Shown: one piece after another, positions 1-7,922 of the stretch
Layout of the letters: each line of letters starts with the position of its first letter
Numbering within the stretch: position 1 is the first letter of the stretch
NCBI RefSeq assembly: GCF_000813725.1
Contig: NZ_JWLD01000032.1
Span: forward strand, 62,001-126,000
Length of the DNA: 64,000 bases
Source of the DNA: Leisingera sp. ANG-Vp
GTDB taxonomy: Bacteria; Pseudomonadota; Alphaproteobacteria; Rhodobacterales; Rhodobacteraceae
Reading direction: 5' to 3'
Notes under the pieces: model-generated
Seen by the model: the letters and a program-made list of their open reading frames with translations, nothing else
What the model was told of the DNA's origin: nothing
The model's database searches: none
Position numbers and translations under genes: made by a program

Positions 1-216
1 GGACGCACCGGCGACCCAGCACGTGCAAACCTGATACGCGCCCTGGCGCTCATCCCCGCAGCTGCAGTCGCGGCAGCCAGCTTCCCGCTCGCAGCCATTG
101 CCGCTGCGGCGGCACTTGGGGAAGCCGGGGCAACCTGGCGCGCATACGTGCTTTCGCGCCCCACGTTCAGCAGTACAGGAAAACAGGAGGTTTACGCATG
201 GGCACCGACCCGATAA
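1..216 (+). CDS. C-terminal fragment of a membrane protein, possibly polysaccharide flippase
   Basis: The frame is open from the first base and stops at 214-216, giving 71 residues of a gene that begins outside the window. The fragment is alanine-rich and hydrophobic for about 40 residues, consistent with one or two last membrane helices, followed by a short polar tail. It overlaps the next gene's start by 19 bases, so it is probably the preceding member of the same polysaccharide operon. A flippase or other polysaccharide membrane protein would fit that place, but this is inferred from context only. Confidence 0.45.
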   Translation, partial: GRTGDPARANLIRALALIPAAAVAAASFPLAAIAAAAALGEAGATWRAYVLSRPTFSSTGKQEVYAWAPTR

Positions 217-1457
217 CCGCAATTGTTGCCGGCAATATGTGCACCGGCTGCGGAGCCTGCGCCGGGGCCTTCCCCAACGCGATCCGGATGATTGAGGATC
301 CGGTGCATGGGCGGCGGCCGGTTGTCGAAGATACCGGCAAAGGGCGGCAGGCCGCGAAGTCAGCGCTGGCGGTTTGTGCGGGGGCGTCAAGCGACTGGTC
401 GGGGTTGACGCTTGAAGATGGCGTCGACGCAGACTGGGGGCCTGTTCTGGGCGCCTGGGAGGCCTGGGCCAGCGATCCGGAAATGCGGCGCCAAGGGTCT
501 TCTGGCGGGGCGGTGACAGCTTTGGCCGGCCATGCGCTGGCGGCGGGCACCGCTGACGGAGTGGCTCATATTGCGGCACGGCGGAATGATCCGCGTCTGA
601 ATGAAGCTGTGATCAGCACAAACCGTGAGGGGCTGATGCGGGGCGCAGGCTCGCGCTATGCCCAGGCAAGCCCGGCTGAAATGCTGGGCAAAATCGCCAG
701 CCGCGACGGCCGGACCGTGTTCATTGGCAAACCATGCGATGTCGCGTCGGCGCACCAGGCGATGCGGTCATGGGCTGAGCTTTCAGATCAAATCCCGCTG
801 ACAATTTCGATTTTCTGCGCTGGTGCTCCGAACCTGGCAGCGACGGAGCGGCTTTTGGACAGGCTGGAGGTTCCCAAGGACGCGCAACTGGCGGACTTGC
901 GTTACCGCGGGAATGGCTGGCCAGGTTTGATGCAGGCTGTCTGGAAGGACACCCAAGGCGTCCTGCATAAGAGCAAGAGCATCACCTATGCCGAAGGCTG
1001 GGGCAGGTACCTGCAATCGGCGCGCCGCTGGCGCTGCCGGATCTGCTCGGATCATACTGGAGCTTTTGCGGATATCTCGGTTGGTGATCCCTGGCACGAC
1101 CCGCCATCCGGCGAACAGGACAAGGGGCGTTCGCTGATCGTTGCCAGAACCAGGCGGGGGCACGAGTTTATCGAGGCGGCCATACGGGCCCAAGCAATTG
1201 TTGCCGAGCCAAGACCCCGCGATGTAATCGCACGTGCCCAGCCCAATCTGAAGAACACGCATGGAGCAGTCTGGGGGCGCTCTCTGGCCATGCGGGCTGC
1301 GGGGTTGCGTGCTCCCAGGACTTTGGGCCAGCCGCTCTTTCCTTTGTGGATGGAGCTGTCTTTGAAACAGAAACTCCAGTCGGTCTTTGGCACCTGGAAA
1401 CGCATATTGCGCGAGCGTTTGTGGCGCAAAGTGACGATCTCGGAAATCCGCGAATGA
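198..1457 (+). CDS. FrhB/FdhB-family (coenzyme F420 hydrogenase beta-like) protein of polysaccharide cluster
   Basis: A 419-residue protein with the FrhB/FdhB N- and C-terminal domain pair. Near the N-terminus it has an iron-sulfur-like motif, CTGCGACAGAFP, at about residues 14-25. The usual ferredoxin pattern is C-x2-C-x2-C-x3-C-P, and here the fourth Cys is Phe. A second cysteine pair, RCRICSDHTGAFADIS, lies near residue 280 and is typical of the family's C-terminal domain. In bacteria such proteins often sit in exopolysaccharide loci, next to pyruvyl transferases and glycosyltransferases, as likely flavin/Fe-S oxidoreductases acting on sugars; their substrate is generally unknown. A purine-rich SD (aggagg) precedes the ATG. 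The stop overlaps the next start by four bases. Confidence 0.75.
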   Translation: MGTDPITAIVAGNMCTGCGACAGAFPNAIRMIEDPVHGRRPVVEDTGKGRQAAKSALAVCAGASSDWSGLTLEDGVDADWGPVLGAWEAWASDPEMRRQGSSGGAVTALAGHALAAGTADGVAHIAARRNDPRLNEAVISTNREGLMRGAGSRYAQASPAEMLGKIASRDGRTVFIGKPCDVASAHQAMRSWAELSDQIPLTISIFCAGAPNLAATERLLDRLEVPKDAQLADLRYRGNGWPGLMQAVWKDTQGVLHKSKSITYAEGWGRYLQSARRWRCRICSDHTGAFADISVGDPWHDPPSGEQDKGRSLIVARTRRGHEFIEAAIRAQAIVAEPRPRDVIARAQPNLKNTHGAVWGRSLAMRAAGLRAPRTLGQPLFPLWMELSLKQKLQSVFGTWKRILRERLWRKVTISEIRE

Positions 1458-2431
1458 AGCTGGCGGCTCACCTTTCCGCAGGGCGGACGTCCAATCTGGA
1501 TGTTCTGAGGCTGGTTCTGGCCGGTTGCGTTATCGTGAGCCATGCCTGGCCCCTGGCACTTGGTCCCGGTACGCCAGAGCCGCTGGAGCATCTCACGGGC
1601 CGTTCGCTTGGCGGTTGGGCTGTGCTTTTGTTCTTCTTTCTCTCCGGCCTGCTGGTTACCCGAAGCGCCGAACGCAGGACGATAGCGGCCTTTTGGCAGG
1701 CGCGCGCCAAGCGGATTTTCCCGGGGCTGGGAGTGGCCCTGCTGACCACTTTGGCACTGGCATGTGCCAGCGGTGCCGTGCCAACGGCGGAAGAGGCCGC
1801 CGTTTGGGGCCTGCGCGCCTTTACTCTGCTGTCGATAGAGCATCAGATCCCGGGGGCCTTTGCAGAAAACCCTTATCCCGGAACGGTGAATGGCCCGCTG
1901 TGGAGTTTGTTTCATGAAGTAGCGGCCTACGGGCTTTGTGCTCTGCTGGTTCTGTCCGGGCTGACCCGCCATGCGCTGGCTGTTGCAGGGCTGGCGCTTG
2001 CCGCCGGAGCCGCAACGTGGTGGAGCGGGCATTTTCCTGGACGGATTGCCGTGTTCGTACCCTTGTTCTACGCCTTTCTGCTGGGCATGGCCGTCTACCG
2101 CCTGCGCCATCGCATCGAGGTGAGACCTGCGCTTGCTGCCATTGCAGTCCTGGCCTCAGTGGTTCTGCCCGGAGCTTGGTCCACAGCGGCTGTCTGCCTG
2201 GCGGCGCTGGCCGCAGCACTGTGCCTGCCGCAGGTGAAACTGCACGCAGATTATTCCTACGGCCTATACATCTACGGCTGGCCGGTCGCGCAGTTTGCGA
2301 TCTTCATGCTGCCGGGCACGGGGCCGGTTGCGCTGGCAATCCTCAGCCTAGCCGCAACACTTCCTTTCGCCGTTTTGAGCTGGCATCTCGTCGAAGCCCC
2401 AATGACGCCGCGCCGGCGCGTGCAGGTGTAG
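1454..2431 (+). CDS. Acyltransferase family 3 membrane protein (exopolysaccharide acyl modification)
   Basis: A 325-residue polytopic membrane protein of the acyltransferase-3 (OafA/NodX/ExoZ) family. These proteins transfer acetyl or other acyl groups to sugars across the inner membrane. The N-terminus shows the family features: an early helix with NLDVLRLVLAGCVIVSHAWP (His in the first membrane segment), then LFFFLSGLLVTRSAERR, then an R-rich loop with AKRIFPG. About ten hydrophobic segments follow. The ATG at 1454 overlaps the stop of the FrhB-like gene (ATGA), implying translational coupling; longer in-frame extensions upstream lie inside that gene and were rejected. Role inferred: O-acylation of the polysaccharide repeat unit made by the neighbouring transferases. 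Confidence 0.85.
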   Translation: MKLAAHLSAGRTSNLDVLRLVLAGCVIVSHAWPLALGPGTPEPLEHLTGRSLGGWAVLLFFFLSGLLVTRSAERRTIAAFWQARAKRIFPGLGVALLTTLALACASGAVPTAEEAAVWGLRAFTLLSIEHQIPGAFAENPYPGTVNGPLWSLFHEVAAYGLCALLVLSGLTRHALAVAGLALAAGAATWWSGHFPGRIAVFVPLFYAFLLGMAVYRLRHRIEVRPALAAIAVLASVVLPGAWSTAAVCLAALAAALCLPQVKLHADYSYGLYIYGWPVAQFAIFMLPGTGPVALAILSLAATLPFAVLSWHLVEAPMTPRRRVQV

Positions 2432-2433
2432 CC

Positions 2434-3741
2434 ATGGCTGCCAATCTTGCATCATCGCGCGGGATCATGGGCGTTCCAGCTGCGATTGCGGTCTTTTTCC
2501 TGGCCGTCATGCTGCCAACCGCTGTTTCGCTTAACCTTGGAGGGCTGAGGCTTTCTGCCTACCGGGTTGTTCTGATTGTTCTCTTCCTTCCGATGCTTGT
2601 GCAGCTTCTGTCCGGACAACGGGGGCGGATAACAATTTTCGACATCCTGATCCTTTTGCACTGCATTTGGGCCGTCATAGCACTGATCAAATGGGGCGGG
2701 TTTGGGCAAGGAATTGAATCCGGCGGCATCTACTTTGTGGAATGCACCGGCGCCTACCTGGTCGGCCGCTTGTACATACGGTCCTACGAAGACTTTGCTG
2801 CGGTTGCACGCGCCTATGTTGCTGTTGTGGTTGCCATGCTCCTTTTCACGGTCCCCGAAGCACTGACCGGAATTCATATTCTTCACGACAGTATCTCAGG
2901 TGCCTTCGGCGGAGCGCGGGCACCTTTCATAGAACCGCGGATGGGGATCGAACGCACTTTCGGCCCCTTTGATCACCCGATCCTGTACGGGGTGTTTTGC
3001 GCCTCGGCCTTCTCGCTGGCTTACTTTGTGGTTGCTGAACGGAAATTCAGCGATCTGGGGGGCATGGCAAAGGTGCTTGGAGTTGGCCTCGCAACGTTCA
3101 TGTCGGCATCGGGCGGGCCCTATCTGGTCCTGATGATGCAAGGGTTTGTCGCCATCTGGGAGCGTGCATTCAGCCGCGTGCAGGGGCGCTGGGCTGCCCT
3201 CTTTTCCCTGATGGCGCTGGCCTATGTTGCGATTGACCTGTTTTCGGCAAAAACGCCCTTCCACGTTTTCGTGAACAATTTCACCTTTTCCAAACAATCC
3301 GCCTACAACCGCATTCTGCTGTTCGAATACGGAACCGCGGAAGTTGGCAGGCATCCCGTTTTCGGGATTGGCCTGGGAGATTGGGAACGCCCAGCATGGA
3401 TGTCAGACAGCATGGACAACTTCTGGCTGGTAACTGCGGTACGTTACGGTCTGCCGGCGTTCTTTCTGCTGGTTGGAATGCTGCTTGGCCTGATTTGGGC
3501 CGCCGGACGGCGCAAGGGCTTGCCTGCGGAATGGCGCCGGGCCCGGCATGCCTGGGCATTCACCCTGTTCGGGATCAGCGTTGCCGCGGCAACGGTCCAT
3601 CTTTGGAACGCCTTGTTTGTCTTGTTCTTCTTTCTCATCGGTGCGGGCGCCTGGCTGCAGGATGCGCGCCCGGGAAAGAACCGGGTGCCGCTGCACCCGC
3701 GCCCTGCGGCCTGCAGAGTGCAGCCGCAGCGTTTGTTTTAA
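2434..3741 (+). CDS. O-antigen ligase/polymerase-like membrane protein (Wzy/ExoQ type)
   Basis: A 435-residue integral membrane protein with roughly ten to twelve hydrophobic helices and a large loop in the C-terminal half, containing a [20 protein letters not shown] segment. The G-x-G-x-G/W loop after 'HPVFGIGLG' is typical of the Wzy_C / O-antigen ligase superfamily, which polymerises lipid-linked repeat units in the periplasm. The ATG at 2434 lies two bases after the acyltransferase stop; the longer upstream frame is a shadow of that gene. With the priming transferase and Wzz-like protein of the same cluster, it points to a Wzx/Wzy-type assembly route. Specificity cannot be read from sequence. 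Confidence 0.75.
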   Translation: MAANLASSRGIMGVPAAIAVFFLAVMLPTAVSLNLGGLRLSAYRVVLIVLFLPMLVQLLSGQRGRITIFDILILLHCIWAVIALIKWGGFGQGIESGGIYFVECTGAYLVGRLYIRSYEDFAAVARAYVAVVVAMLLFTVPEALTGIHILHDSISGAFGGARAPFIEPRMGIERTFGPFDHPILYGVFCASAFSLAYFVVAERKFSDLGGMAKVLGVGLATFMSASGGPYLVLMMQGFVAIWERAFSRVQGRWAALFSLMALAYVAIDLFSAKTPFHVFVNNFTFSKQSAYNRILLFEYGTAEVGRHPVFGIGLGDWERPAWMSDSMDNFWLVTAVRYGLPAFFLLVGMLLGLIWAAGRRKGLPAEWRRARHAWAFTLFGISVAAATVHLWNALFVLFFFLIGAGAWLQDARPGKNRVPLHPRPAACRVQPQRLF

Positions 3742-3764
3742 CCCTTTGCAGGAAAGCCACCGCC

Positions 3765-4703
3765 ATGGATCTCTCAATAGTTATTGTGAACTGGAACACC
3801 CGGGATCTGCTTCGGGATTGCCTGCAATCCGTTGAGGCGGGGAGGGCTTCCTTGAAGCTTGAAATCCTTGTTGTTGATAATGCGTCCAGCGATGCCTCTG
3901 CAGAAATGGTCCGGTCTGAGTTTCCCGGTGTCCACCTCATTGAAAACAGGAAGAACCTTGGCTTTGCCGCCGGGAACAATGTTGCCCTGCGGCGGGCGAA
4001 GGGCCGGATTGTCATGCTTCTGAACACCGACACGCTGGTGCATGGCGGCGTACTGGCTGAAGCGGTTGCTTGGATGGATGCACATCCGGACACAGGTGTG
4101 ATCGGCCCAAGGGTTCTGAATTCGGACGGCTCAGTCCAGCCGTCCTGCAGCGCGTTCCCCTCCTTGAAGCACCTGACGATGCAGGCGTTGGGCCTGACCA
4201 GAATTGCGCGGTGGGACAGCTACAGGATGACGGGTTGGGACCGTTCGTCTGAGCTGAATGTCGACGTGATTTCGGGCGCAGCAATGTTCGTCCGCCGCAA
4301 GGCAATTGAAGAAGTCGGGCTGCTGGACGAGACGTTCTTCTTCTATGGGGAGGAAACCGATTGGTGCCACCGGTTTGCCAGTGCAGGCTGGAGGCTTGTC
4401 TTTGTTCCGATACCTGAAGTTACGCATTTTGGCGGCGGGGCCGTTGGCAAGCTCAATCACAGGCGGGATGTCATGATGACTGAAGGCACAACCCGGCTGC
4501 ACCGGAAGCACGGCGGGCTGGCGGCGGGAATGCTCTGCTTTGCCATCCTGTGCTTTCACAATCTGTCCAGAGCTCTGCTTTGGTCTGTTTTAGCCCTCGC
4601 AAACCGAAAGGGAGCCAAGAGCCGGGCCCGCCATTTCCTATCCGTTGCCGCTGACCTGCCCAAAGCCTGGCCATCCGGCAAGCAACTGGCGGTGCAGGCA
4701 TGA
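3765..4703 (+). CDS. Glycosyltransferase family 2 (rhamnosyltransferase-like)
   Basis: A 312-residue cytosolic GT-A enzyme. It starts [16 protein letters not shown], the classic GT2 N-terminus, followed by the nucleotide-binding [10 protein letters not shown] and a metal-binding LLNTDTL in place of the DXD. The acceptor-side motif [13 protein letters not shown], near residue 190, matches the WbbL/dTDP-rhamnosyltransferase branch. It should add one sugar to the growing undecaprenyl-linked repeat unit. The SD aggaaag lies just before the ATG at 3765; the upstream in-frame extension belongs to the polymerase region. It overlaps the GT4 gene by four bases (ATGA). Sugar specificity is only a family resemblance. 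Confidence 0.85.
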   Translation: MDLSIVIVNWNTRDLLRDCLQSVEAGRASLKLEILVVDNASSDASAEMVRSEFPGVHLIENRKNLGFAAGNNVALRRAKGRIVMLLNTDTLVHGGVLAEAVAWMDAHPDTGVIGPRVLNSDGSVQPSCSAFPSLKHLTMQALGLTRIARWDSYRMTGWDRSSELNVDVISGAAMFVRRKAIEEVGLLDETFFFYGEETDWCHRFASAGWRLVFVPIPEVTHFGGGAVGKLNHRRDVMMTEGTTRLHRKHGGLAAGMLCFAILCFHNLSRALLWSVLALANRKGAKSRARHFLSVAADLPKAWPSGKQLAVQA

Positions 4704-5935
4704 GGGTTCTGCTGATTGCTCCGAATATTGACGTCTCTGATGTGGGAGAAGCCTATGTTGCCTTCAAATGGGCCCAGGCATTGTCCGCCCTCACTGACCT
4801 GACTGTTTTGACCTTTCAAAGACCTGGACGGCAAAGGGTGGCGGCTCAATTGCCCGGCGCAAGGGTTGTGACCTGGCCCGAACCATCCTGGGCTGTCAGC
4901 CATGAGCGTTTGAATGCCATGCTCAAACCTGCCTGGCCTGTTTTCTCGCATCAGGTAAGAAAGTGGATTGCGGCGGCTGCCAGCGCAGGCGAACGCTTTG
5001 ACATCGCCCATCAGCTGATGCCGCAAGCCGCCCGCTACGCATCGCCGCTGCGCCATTTCAGCATACCGTACATCATCGGTCCGCTAGGGGGCGCGCTCGA
5101 CACACCGGCGGCCTTTCAAGCAGAAGCTGCCAGCGCGCCTTTGTTTACCCGTCTCCGGAAACTCGATGCGTTTCGCTTCCGCAATGACCCCTGGCTGCGC
5201 GCAAGCTACGCCCGGGCTGCCTGTGTGCTGGGTGTCGCCCCATATGTGCAGAATGTTCTGGGAGATGTTCCGTTGAAGCGGTTCGAGCCTGTTCTCGAAC
5301 TTGGAATAGATGATGTGGAGCCGGAACGGACCCGGGATCAGGCACGGGGCCGGCTTCGGCTGCTGCATGTGGGGCGCGCGGTGCGGACCAAAGGGCTGCG
5401 GGACGCGGTGCGGGCGCTTGCGCATCTGAGTGATCTGCCAGGCGTCACCTTGACCAGCGCAGGTGCAGGAGAAGAGCTGGATGTGTGCCGCGCGGAAGCT
5501 GACCGGCTAGGGGTTGCCGGCCGCGTCCGGTTTATGGGTAAGATTTCGAGGGAAGAGGTTGAGCACCTGTACACCACGCATGATGTTTTTTGCTTCCCTT
5601 CCTTTCGGGAGCCGGCAGGCGGTGTTCTTTATGAAGCGATGCGCCATGGTCTGCCTGTAATAGCTGCAGACAGAGGCGGTCCAGGCTGGATCGTGAATGA
5701 TGGCTGCGGGATCCGGATTCCGGTTACGGCACCGCATGAGTTTGCTGCTGATATCGCCTCAGCCGTGAGGCGCCTTGCCGTCTCGCCATCACTCCGCAAC
5801 AGGCTTGGTGCCAGCGCTAGAAAGAAGGTTTTTCTTGAAGGCCGCTGGGCGTCGAAGGCCACCCGGTTAGTCTGCCTTTATAAAGACGTACTGGCGCAGC
5901 AAAAAGAGGAAGACGGTATCCAAGAGTATAGGTGA
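4700..5935 (+). CDS. Glycosyltransferase family 4
   Basis: A 411-residue GT-B fold retaining glycosyltransferase. The C-terminal half has the GT4 signature: [18 protein letters not shown], then [18 protein letters not shown], then [20 protein letters not shown], with the E-x7-E region ([10 protein letters not shown]) contacting the nucleotide sugar. The N-terminal half, with [12 protein letters not shown], is the acceptor domain. It starts four bases inside the preceding GT2 gene and ends before an AT-rich gap with a weak terminator-like element. Its place makes it a further repeat-unit transferase of the polysaccharide cluster; donor and acceptor are unknown. Confidence 0.85.
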   Translation: MRVLLIAPNIDVSDVGEAYVAFKWAQALSALTDLTVLTFQRPGRQRVAAQLPGARVVTWPEPSWAVSHERLNAMLKPAWPVFSHQVRKWIAAAASAGERFDIAHQLMPQAARYASPLRHFSIPYIIGPLGGALDTPAAFQAEAASAPLFTRLRKLDAFRFRNDPWLRASYARAACVLGVAPYVQNVLGDVPLKRFEPVLELGIDDVEPERTRDQARGRLRLLHVGRAVRTKGLRDAVRALAHLSDLPGVTLTSAGAGEELDVCRAEADRLGVAGRVRFMGKISREEVEHLYTTHDVFCFPSFREPAGGVLYEAMRHGLPVIAADRGGPGWIVNDGCGIRIPVTAPHEFAADIASAVRRLAVSPSLRNRLGASARKKVFLEGRWASKATRLVCLYKDVLAQQKEEDGIQEYR

Positions 5936-5936
5936 G

Positions 5937-5968
5937 CCTCGTCCAATTACTCGGCGAGGATTCTTTTT
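5937..5968 (+). terminator. Weak rho-independent terminator candidate after the GT4 gene
   Basis: CCTCG (5937-5941) can pair with CGAGG (5955-5959), followed by a T-rich run (5961-5968). The stem is only five pairs with a 13-base loop, so termination would be partial. The following 33 bases are markedly AT-rich and may hold a promoter for the Alg14-like gene, which would split the cluster into two transcription units. Confidence 0.35.
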
Positions 5969-6040
5969 ACAATTTAAATCAATTAGTTATCAAGTGCTAC
6001 GATGAGCCCAAGATCGCAATGGAAGCTTGGGAGCACCGAA

Positions 6041-6508
6041 ATGCCTAGACATGATCACTCGCCTCCGGTTGTCCTCGCAGTCTCGTCAGGCGGAGGCCAC
6101 TGGGTTCAATTGCAGCACCTTTCACCGGCATTCGAAGGTGCTGAGGTGCACTATGCAACTACCGACGCTTCGGCTGCCGAAAACTCAGCTGCAGACCACG
6201 TTCATGTTTATCCGGACGCCAACAAGGACACCCCGCTCCGTTTGATTGCCTGTGTTCTTCGCTTGGCCTGGCTGGTTTTGCGCATTCGTCCGGATGCGGT
6301 GGTTTCAACCGGCGCGGCAGGCGGTTTTGTCGCCATCCGGCTGGCCCGGATGCTTGGCGCACGGACGATGTTTATCGACTCGATTGCTAACGCCCGGGAG
6401 CTGTCGATTTCCGCACGTCTCTCCTTGGGAGTTGCTGACCGCGTGCTGTCCCAGTGGCCTCAGGTCGCCGCAAAGACCGGCGCAGAATACCGGGGTGCCC
6501 TGATCTGA
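6041..6508 (+). CDS. Alg14-like glycosyltransferase anchor subunit (EpsE/Cps14F type)
   Basis: A 155-residue protein resembling the N-terminal half of MurG and the eukaryotic Alg14 subunit. It begins with VVLAVSSGGGHWVQLQHL, the glycine-rich GGGH loop of this family, and has a central hydrophobic stretch (LRLAWLVLRI) followed by PDAVVSTGAAGGFVAIRLAR. In split bacterial enzymes of this kind the Alg14-like part binds acceptor and membrane, and the Alg13-like partner, here the next gene, binds the nucleotide sugar. The ATG at 6041 is preferred over 6002 because GGGAG lies seven bases upstream; 6002 has no SD. Activity would need both genes. Confidence 0.8.
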   Translation: MPRHDHSPPVVLAVSSGGGHWVQLQHLSPAFEGAEVHYATTDASAAENSAADHVHVYPDANKDTPLRLIACVLRLAWLVLRIRPDAVVSTGAAGGFVAIRLARMLGARTMFIDSIANARELSISARLSLGVADRVLSQWPQVAAKTGAEYRGALI

Positions 6509-6509
6509 A

Positions 6510-6530
6510 AACCTTCAATTGATTGAGGTT
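6510..6530 (+). promoter_or_regulatory. Intergenic hairpin enclosing the SD of the Alg13-like gene
   Basis: AACCTTCAAT (6510-6519) and ATTGAGGTT (6522-6530) form a near-perfect inverted repeat with one bulged base. It lies between the two halves of the split transferase and contains the likely SD (GAGG, 6525-6528). Ribosomes finishing the Alg14-like gene would open it, suggesting translational coupling of the two subunits. The pairing is read from sequence; the function is inferred. Confidence 0.4.
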
Positions 6531-6536
6531 TCAACG

Positions 6537-7079
6537 ATGATTTTTGCTACTGTAGGCACACAGCTGCCATTCGACCGGATGCTAACAAGCCTGGACAATT
6601 GGGCCGCTCACAATCCGGGCATCCCGGTATTCGCCCAGACAGGTGACAGCCCCGGGTCATTTCCTCATCTCGACACAGTTGCCAGCCTTAGCCAGGTCGA
6701 ATTCCAAACCCGCTTCGAAAGGGCACGGCTGGTCGTGGCACATGCGGGCATGGGTACCATTCTGTCCGCGGCTGAGGTCGGCAAGCCGCTGATCCTGATG
6801 CCCCGGCGGATGAAATTCAAAGAGCATCGCACCGATCACCAGCAGGACACTGCAAACGAGATGGCAAGGCTGTCCAATGTGACCGTCGTGCAGGATGGCC
6901 AAACCCTCTGCAAAGAGCTGGACCGGGCATTGGCCAGTGGCTTCCAATTGCCTCCAGCCGCTGCCTCCCAGGAATCAGCAGATCTGGAGGAACTCCTCGG
7001 CGCGATCCAGGATTTTGTCTGGGACCGGCCGGTTCAGCAGGCATCAACTAAGCCCGCTGATCAAAGCGGTGCCGCATGA
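6537..7079 (+). CDS. Alg13-like glycosyltransferase catalytic subunit (GT28 C-terminal domain)
   Basis: A 180-residue protein matching the C-terminal, nucleotide-sugar-binding half of MurG-type GT28 enzymes. It starts MIFATVGTQLPFDRML, nearly the standard Alg13/EpsF opening, and has VVAHAGMGTILSAAEVGKPLILMPRR at about residues 65-90, the UDP-sugar binding loop, then KEHRTDHQQDTANEMA. The ATG at 6537 has GAGG eight bases upstream; a TTG six codons earlier is less likely. With the preceding Alg14-like gene it should form a two-subunit glycosyltransferase for the repeat unit. The last bases overlap the next GT2 gene. Confidence 0.82.
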   Translation: MIFATVGTQLPFDRMLTSLDNWAAHNPGIPVFAQTGDSPGSFPHLDTVASLSQVEFQTRFERARLVVAHAGMGTILSAAEVGKPLILMPRRMKFKEHRTDHQQDTANEMARLSNVTVVQDGQTLCKELDRALASGFQLPPAAASQESADLEELLGAIQDFVWDRPVQQASTKPADQSGAA

Positions 7080-7918
7080 TGAAAGCGACGATCCTGATTC
7101 CGGCGTACAATGAGGAAACGGTAATAGCCCGAACCCTTTGGTATCTTTCCAAAGGTCTCCCGCTCAGCGACTTCCGTGTCATTGTGATCGCCAACGGATG
7201 TTCAGATGCGACAGCGGCCCGGGCGCGTGCCGTCATGCCGCAAGCAGAAGTCATTGAGACAGACCGCTGCGGCAAATGCCATGCTTTGAACCTTGGATTC
7301 GAAGCTTCCTGCAAGTCAGCCCCGGTCATATGCCTTGATGCAGATCTGGATGTGACTTCGGAGTCACTGACAGCCCTTCTAGCTCCGCTCGAACACGGAA
7401 ATGCACTGGCGTCTTGCGGCAAGATGGAAGTCGTTACTTCTGAATCCTCCGCCGCCGTGCGCACCTTCTATCAAGGATGGCGCTCAAACCCTTACTTCAG
7501 CCAGGGAAAATTCGGAGGTTTGTTTGCCCTGTCGCCGGCAGGGGCCGCACGTGTATTCCCGCTGCCCGAAGTCATTGCAGATGACGAGTACATCCGAAGA
7601 AGTTTCCGGCAGGAAGAAACTGCCTTTGCAGCGGAATGCAGTTTTCAGGCACGTGCGCCCTCCAGCCTGCCGGATTTGATCCGAGTCAGGCGGCGCAGCA
7701 TCAGAGGGGCGCGGCAGGTGACGAGGCTGGGCCAGCCCAGCCCGGAGCGGGGAAGCACCAAGGAAATGCTGCATCGCGCCCTGGTCTCCCGCCCGGACAC
7801 TCTCCCGATTGCATTCTTTCTGCTTGTTATGACCTGGGTGCGGGTGTGCCTGATGCTGGAAGGGCAGAACTCCTGCCACCTATGGGAGCGCGATCATTCC
7901 TCGCGCGCGGCCGGGTGA
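7076..7918 (+). CDS. Glycosyltransferase family 2
   Basis: A 280-residue GT-A transferase. Motifs: ILIPAYNEETVIARTL at the N-terminus, VIVIANGCSDATAARAR for nucleotide binding, CGKCHALNLGFEA, and a CLDADLDVT metal-binding DXD near residue 90. The C-terminal region has the basic LIRVRRRSIRGARQVTRLGQ segment and one short hydrophobic stretch (LPIAFFLLVMTWVRVCLML) that could associate with the membrane. It begins with ATGATG overlapping the Alg13-like stop and ends five bases before the Wzz-like gene, so it is in the same operon. Function inferred: another repeat-unit transferase; no specificity can be assigned. Confidence 0.82.
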   Translation: MMKATILIPAYNEETVIARTLWYLSKGLPLSDFRVIVIANGCSDATAARARAVMPQAEVIETDRCGKCHALNLGFEASCKSAPVICLDADLDVTSESLTALLAPLEHGNALASCGKMEVVTSESSAAVRTFYQGWRSNPYFSQGKFGGLFALSPAGAARVFPLPEVIADDEYIRRSFRQEETAFAAECSFQARAPSSLPDLIRVRRRSIRGARQVTRLGQPSPERGSTKEMLHRALVSRPDTLPIAFFLLVMTWVRVCLMLEGQNSCHLWERDHSSRAAG

Positions 7919-7922
7919 CCGT

